From: DAOUJH01 sp965116555
GTDB taxonomy: Bacteria; Chloroflexota; Dehalococcoidia; Lucifugimonadales; QGNO01
Assembly: GCA_965116555.1 (NCBI GenBank)
Contig: OZ220698.1
Location: 1,240,001 to 1,304,000 of the forward strand
Reading direction: 5' to 3'
Length of the DNA stretch: 64,000 nucleotides
A program made the translations under genes and the position numbers. Of this stretch, positions 59,873 through 64,000 are shown in pieces (the first letter of the stretch is position 1; each line of letters begins with the position of its first letter). The notes under the pieces were generated by a model. That model did not search any database and had not been told where the DNA came from. It saw only the letters and a list, made by a program, of their open reading frames with translations.

Positions 59873-61306
59873 TTAAATGGGTGGATGTCTGAGGTGCCAC
59901 TCGGTGGCCTGTTCATAGGCATAGGCCACTCTATAAAGAAGCGGCTCCTCCACCGGTCTGCCCATCAGTTGAAGCCCGACCGGCAGCCGGTCTCCCATGG
60001 CGAATCCACAGGGAACGGAAAGCGCCGGAAAACCGGTGATGCTGGCAAGACTGTTCAAGCGCGTTCCTCGCGAACGGGTGGGAACTTCCCTGCCTCTGAT
60101 GATTATGGAGTCCTCTTCAATCTTGTCGCCCAGGGTCATTCCGGTGGGCATCGCTATCACGTCTACCTCTGTAAGAGCCGCAATCAGTTCCTGCTTCACC
60201 ATTTGCCGTTTCCGTGCTTTAACGACATAGCTCTCGATGTCTACCTGCCTGGTCCGGTTTGCCTGGATAGCTGCTTGGAGTTCGTCCCACTTGTCAGCGT
60301 TTTCGTAGAGGTGCATGTGGTCTTCATACCAGCTCTCGGTTTCGCCCAGGCTTTCGGATAGCTCCCTGGATTCCTCGGCTAGGGGCAAAGAAACCGGCAG
60401 CACGTGCGCGCCCATGCTTTCGAGCAGAGCGACGGCGCTACGCACCCTGTCTTCGTTTTCCTCCGTTACCCATTTCTCCCAGATCCATTCATCCGTGGGG
60501 AGTCCGATGCGGATGCCCTTGACGCCGTCCCTCAGTCCAGCAGGGTAGTCATACGGCGGCTCATTGATGCTGATGGGATACTGAGGATCGTAGACTCCCA
60601 ATGCCTGGAACATGATGGCGTTGTCTTCAACCGTCTTCGTCATCGGCCCCGCCTGGCTTTGTATGCCCGAAGCTGGGTAGCAATCGAGAGGATACCGGCT
60701 GATGCGGCCAACCGTCGCTCTCATTCCGACAAGCCCGCAATTGGCTGCGGGGTGTCGAACCGATCCGCCTGAATCGGTGCCTACAGACCCAAGACCTAGG
60801 GACGCCGCCGTGGCTGAACCGGGCCCGCTGCTGGACGTGCCGGGGGTGACTATTAGATCCCACGGATTGAAGCAGCCGAGTGGTCTGAGTGTTTCTTGAG
60901 CCTGGAACGTAATGGTATCCATGCGGACTTTTCCAATAAGGACTCCCCCGGCTCCTTCAAGCAGGGCATGCACCGTGGAATTGACCCTTGGTTTAAGGTC
61001 CAAACCTTGTGGGTTGGCATGCGTCGTTGGGACGCCAACCGTGTCCAAATTGTCCTTCAGGGTGTAAGGAATTCCGTGGAGTGGCCCGCGATATTTGCCT
61101 TGCCTAATCTCATCCTCGGCCAGTTGAGCGCGCCGCATGGCGTACTCTGAAGCCACGGTTACGAAACAGTCCAGTTTGGGGTTCACTCTTTCGATGCGTT
61201 CCAGCGTCGCCTGGGTCAACTCCACCGGCGACACTTCCCTCTGCCGTAGACGCTTGCTCATCTCGGTAATGGTTGCTTCTACTAGGTCAATCTCGCCGGT
61301 TCCCAC
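59873..61306 (-). CDS. Amidase-signature enzyme, paralogue 3
   Basis: A 477-residue amidase with K84 (Y-T-L-K-D-N), S158 (P-G-T-S-S-S-G) and S182 (G-T-D-S-G-G-S-V-R). It is the most diverged of the three, with K-Y-R-G-P-L-H-G-I-P and I-S-I-N-E-P-P-Y-D-Y shared by all. Start is GTG 61306. It lies 41 bp after the DppC-like gene, which points to co-transcription with the transporter and a use of imported amides or peptides as substrates (inference). Confidence 0.92.
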   Translation of the reverse strand: MGTGEIDLVEATITEMSKRLRQREVSPVELTQATLERIERVNPKLDCFVTVASEYAMRRAQLAEDEIRQGKYRGPLHGIPYTLKDNLDTVGVPTTHANPQGLDLKPRVNSTVHALLEGAGGVLIGKVRMDTITFQAQETLRPLGCFNPWDLIVTPGTSSSGPGSATAASLGLGSVGTDSGGSVRHPAANCGLVGMRATVGRISRYPLDCYPASGIQSQAGPMTKTVEDNAIMFQALGVYDPQYPISINEPPYDYPAGLRDGVKGIRIGLPTDEWIWEKWVTEENEDRVRSAVALLESMGAHVLPVSLPLAEESRELSESLGETESWYEDHMHLYENADKWDELQAAIQANRTRQVDIESYVVKARKRQMVKQELIAALTEVDVIAMPTGMTLGDKIEEDSIIIRGREVPTRSRGTRLNSLASITGFPALSVPCGFAMGDRLPVGLQLMGRPVEEPLLYRVAYAYEQATEWHLRHPPI

Positions 61307-61347
61307 ATTTCACCCCACCAGATAAGATGTTCAATAATGCCTACCGG

Positions 61348-62265
61348 CTAGCTGCCGCGCATTCGGGGGTCCAGAATGTCACGCAGGGCGTCGCCAAGTA
61401 CGTTCACTCCGAACACCAATATAGTCAATGCAAATCCAGGGAAAAGGATCATCCAAGGCGCCTCCGCAAAGTGGCGCATCATGCGCGAAGCTAACAAGCC
61501 TCCCCAGGATATAACTACGCCCCCGGGTGTTACGCCAAGGAAGCTCAGCGACGCCTCCACGATGATTACAGTTCCTATAGAGGTTGTGGCAACAACCATC
61601 ATGAGGCCAAAAGTATTTGGGGCCACGTGTCTGACCATAATTCTTAAGGTATCCGCTCCTATGCTGCGGGCAGCGTCTATGTACGGCGTCTCCTTGATGC
61701 TGAGTACCTGTGAGCGGATTACCCGCACACCTCTACTGGAGAATATGAGAGTCAGCGCGATGATAAGGCTGGCAAATGACGGTCCAAACGCCGCCATGAA
61801 AGCGAGCGCAAGCAGAAGGGAGGGGAAAGCGCTTTTGGCGTCAACGAAACGCTGGATGATCAAGTCAACCTTCCCCCCAAAATAGGCGCTTGAGATTCCC
61901 AACGCTCCGGCTATTATCGTAGCCGCAAGGGTGACTGTAACACCTACAACCATCGAGGTTCTCGCGCCGTAGATGGTACGGCTGAGCATGTCTCTACCAA
62001 GCATATCAGTGCCGAACCAAGCATCGGTGGCGCCGGGCCTCACAAACACTTTGTCCGGATTCGTAAGATGGGGATCGTACGGGGCAGCGATTGGAGCCGC
62101 GACCGCTATGATAGCGAAGAAAGCAATGATCACAGCCCCGAGCGTCCCCAAGGGCTTGCTGCGGGCAAGGCGCCATGTACGCAGCAAGTATCTTGAGCGC
62201 TGGCGCAATGGCAACGAGGCATCTGCCATTTTGGCGGTATCTTTAGCTTTGAACGGTAATGTCAC
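61348..62265 (-). CDS. ABC transporter permease, DppC/OppC type
   Basis: A 305-residue permease with S-K-P-L-G-T-L-G-A-V-I-I at the N-terminus, W-F-G-T-D-M-L-G-R-D, the EAA loop D-A-A-R-S-I-G-A-D-T, and the end L-G-D-A-L-R-D-I-L-D-P-R. It is a relative of the 7061 permease but clearly separate in sequence. GTG 62265 follows GGAGG. The DppB-like gene ends 36 bp before it, and three amidases follow, so the operon runs binding protein, DppB, DppC, then amidases. Confidence 0.93.
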   Translation of the reverse strand: MTLPFKAKDTAKMADASLPLRQRSRYLLRTWRLARSKPLGTLGAVIIAFFAIIAVAAPIAAPYDPHLTNPDKVFVRPGATDAWFGTDMLGRDMLSRTIYGARTSMVVGVTVTLAATIIAGALGISSAYFGGKVDLIIQRFVDAKSAFPSLLLALAFMAAFGPSFASLIIALTLIFSSRGVRVIRSQVLSIKETPYIDAARSIGADTLRIMVRHVAPNTFGLMMVVATTSIGTVIIVEASLSFLGVTPGGVVISWGGLLASRMMRHFAEAPWMILFPGFALTILVFGVNVLGDALRDILDPRMRGS

Positions 62266-62301
62266 TGGCGCCTCCGCTCAAGCGATTTAGATGCGGTGCT
62301 A

Positions 62302-63261
62302 TTACTCATAACGAATCCTTGGATCCAACCACGCATAGGTAATGTCAACAATTAGATTAACTATCAGCGCCATGAGGGCAAAGTAAAGAACGTAAACCTG
62401 CACAACTGCAAGATCGCGACTTACTATGGCCTGTACCAGGGCCTGCCCTACTCCCGGCACGCTGAAAATGAGCTCAATCACTACTGTTCCGGTTAGCAGT
62501 CCGCCCATCAGACCGCCTAGCGTTGTAACCACTGGCAGCAAGGCGTTGCGCAAAGCATGTCTCCAGATCACGGCTCTTTCACCCAGCCCCTTGGCTCTTG
62601 CCGTCCTAACGTAATCGTCCCTCATCACCTCAAGCATCTGGGTTCTGGTCATGCGCAGCAGAAGACCGTTAGAGCTGAAACCGAGCGCAATGGCCGGGAT
62701 GATCAACTGTTGGGTACTGACAACCGGGTTTTGCCAGAGGTGAGTAAATCCTAGCGGCGGCATCCAGCCAACCTCTACCGATAGAAATAGAATTACCAAC
62801 AGTCCCACCAGGAAAGTGGGCATAGCCAATCCCAGGATTGCCCACCCCCTCAGCACAAAGTCTATCCAGCTATCCTGCCGCACGGCCGCCAAAACGCCAA
62901 TAGGTATCCCCATTGCGGCCACACTAACGAAAGAGAACAGGGCGAGCTGAATTGTGATGGGCAACTTGAGCTTTAGCTCAGTTGCTATGTCCCGCCTGCT
63001 GACAAAGGATTTCCCAAGGTCGCCGCGAGCCACGTCCCACATCCAGTCCGCGTATTGGACAAGGATATGTTTGTCTAAACCTAGTTGCTCACGGAGCCGG
63101 GCATGAGCTTCCGGGGTATAGTGCCCCTCCCCGGAAGGGCCGGCCAAGATGACCGCTGCCACATCTCCGGGGACAACGCGCAGCAACAAGAAAATGAACA
63201 GCGATGTTCCCAGCAGAGTAGGAATGAACAGCAACAGTCTCTTGACTATGTACTTCTTCAC
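62302..63261 (-). CDS. ABC transporter permease, DppB/OppB type
   Basis: A 319-residue permease beginning K-K-Y-I-V-K-R-L-L-L-F-I-P-T, with R-V-V-P-G-D-V, an R-D-D-Y-V-R-T-A-R-A-K-G-L coupling loop and a D-P-R-I-R-Y end. Start is GTG 63261. It forms the pore with the next permease. A hairpin lies between it and the binding-protein gene. Confidence 0.93.
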   Translation of the reverse strand: MKKYIVKRLLLFIPTLLGTSLFIFLLLRVVPGDVAAVILAGPSGEGHYTPEAHARLREQLGLDKHILVQYADWMWDVARGDLGKSFVSRRDIATELKLKLPITIQLALFSFVSVAAMGIPIGVLAAVRQDSWIDFVLRGWAILGLAMPTFLVGLLVILFLSVEVGWMPPLGFTHLWQNPVVSTQQLIIPAIALGFSSNGLLLRMTRTQMLEVMRDDYVRTARAKGLGERAVIWRHALRNALLPVVTTLGGLMGGLLTGTVVIELIFSVPGVGQALVQAIVSRDLAVVQVYVLYFALMALIVNLIVDITYAWLDPRIRYE

Positions 63262-63276
63262 AAGCGCACCCTAGTC

Positions 63277-63309
63277 CTTAACCCCCGCCCGCAATGGATG
63301 GGGGTTAAG
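63277..63309 (-). promoter_or_regulatory. Intercistronic hairpin between binding protein and permease genes
   Basis: CTTAACCCCC (63277-63286) pairs perfectly with GGGGGTTAAG (63300-63309) around a 13-nt loop. There is no T tract on either strand, so it is not a plain terminator. Such stems often protect the upstream part of the mRNA, giving more binding protein than permease. Confidence 0.6.
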
Positions 63310-63337
63310 CATCAACGCTGGAACACTCTTTCCGCTC

Positions 63338-64000
63338 TTATCTGTCTAGCCAAGCACTCTCAAAGGTTGGCGTATCAAAGGTGGTCTTCCTAGGTACCCA
63401 GCCTTTCAGGTCAAGGCGGTTTACGTGCGATCCCACACCGCGAACGCTTCCTATGAGAGCGGCGTCGTTGTAGACAATGATTCCCATCTCCCGCAGGATT
63501 TTTCCACGGGCTTCATTGTCGTTCAAGAGGGCTTGCTGCTCACGGAGCCGCAGCCATTCATCGTTCTCCCACGTGGTGTAGTTGCGTCCGCCGTCATCCC
63601 AGATGTTGTACATTTGGAAGTTGAATGCGTCCGGGTCGTTGAACCGCGATCCGGTAGCCGTTTCCAGCATCTGGAAGTCTCCGCTCTTTGAGCGTGAAGT
63701 ACGCGTGGACAGGTCAACTATTTCCAGGAAGATATCAACGTGCAAATCTCTGTTCATCTGGCCAATGATCGCCTCGCACTCAGTCTGTCGCCGGTCCCAG
63801 CACACCCATCCGAACCGGAGCCGGTTGTTAGGACCGTATCCGGCCTCTTCCAGGAGCTGGTTAGCAGTCGCTTCAAGGTCGGCTCTAACTCCTGGGTCCG
63901 GGTCAAAGGCTGGAGCATCCCTGTACCAGTCCTCCAGGGAGCCGATATAGCTCCATTCAGTGAGATAGGGGGTTACCAAACTCCCTTTACTATCCGTGAT
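63338..64000 (-). CDS. Peptide-type ABC transporter substrate-binding protein, C-terminal part
   Basis: The frame is open from the right edge (codons I-T-D-S-K-G) to a stop at 63338, so ~220 residues of the C-terminus are present. The pattern of family-5 binding proteins is clear: A-N-Q-L-L-E-E-A-G-Y-G, D-P-D-A-F-N-F, Y-T-T-W-E-N-D-E-W-L and a final Y-N-D-A-A-L-I-G. The same C-terminal scheme is found in the 4687 protein (D-P-D-A-F-N-I, G-W-E-N-P-K-W). It feeds the permeases downstream. Confidence 0.92.
   Translation of the reverse strand: MTDSKGSLVTPYLTEWSYIGSLEDWYRDAPAFDPDPGVRADLEATANQLLEEAGYGPNNRLRFGWVCWDRRQTECEAIIGQMNRDLHVDIFLEIVDLSTRTSRSKSGDFQMLETATGSRFNDPDAFNFQMYNIWDDGGRNYTTWENDEWLRLREQQALLNDNEARGKILREMGIIVYNDAALIGSVRGVGSHVNRLDLKGWVPRKTTFDTPTFESAWLDR

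Noticed and set aside
1..64000. CRISPR arrays, insertion sequences, prophage or integrase genes
   Set aside because: No spaced direct repeats, transposase or integrase motifs were seen; the only long direct repeat is the permease duplication.

Overview
The window looks like a piece of a free-living bacterial chromosome, most plausibly Chloroflexota of the SAR202/Dehalococcoidia kind. That is an inference from gene content: many lipoprotein solute-binding proteins with Thr-Pro linkers, CaiB-type CoA transferases, tandem amidases, MetE-II-like and MaoC-like proteins and a PrkA kinase. No marker gene such as rRNA is present. Coding density is high. I see no tRNA, rRNA, CRISPR array, insertion sequence or prophage gene.

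Layout. 1-4.4 kb: end of a phosphotriesterase-like gene, then a minus-strand group (ArgH-like lyase, aldo/keto reductase, M20-like protein). 4.7-9.0 kb: a peptide-type ABC transporter whose binding protein converges on its two permease genes. A strong terminator and a tandem duplication of the permease gene's 3' end lie between them. 9.3-12.4 kb: a double-hotdog dehydratase and two thioredoxin-fold lipoproteins. 12.5-20.0 kb: a long minus-strand run (threonine deaminase, S9 peptidase, rhodanese, OsmC, MetE-II-like protein, FAD oxidoreductase). 20.3-23.5 kb: a glycine-betaine transporter with ATPase and permease fused in one protein. 23.6-30.8 kb: a ScyD/E-like protein, a STAS protein, a tight DUF402 / Ppx-GppA / two dTMP-kinase-like cluster, a voltage-gated cation channel with a calcium-channel-like filter, and a methyltransferase. 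31-40.4 kb: amino-acid binding protein, MFS carrier, gamma-glutamyltransferase, then a hydantoinase / M28-like / hydratase operon. 40.6-46.8 kb: an ABC-2 exporter, then a cobalamin-riboswitch operon (BtuC-, BtuF- and BtuD-like proteins, CobO). 46.9-53 kb: YbaY-like lipoprotein, PrkA, a six-helix membrane protein, Dxs. 53-64 kb: a minus-strand catabolic block (two CoA transferases, an enoyl-CoA hydratase, three amidase paralogues) next to a second peptide-type ABC transporter.

Together the genes describe a heterotroph that imports peptides, amides, betaine and cobalamin and breaks them down with peptidases, amidases, a hydantoinase and CoA-dependent enzymes. Several members of well-known enzyme families here lack residues considered catalytic (M20, ArgH, M28, OsmC, the second dTMP kinase, Dxs). 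This is one of the most unusual patterns in the window, together with the channel filter, the kinase cluster and the permease duplication.
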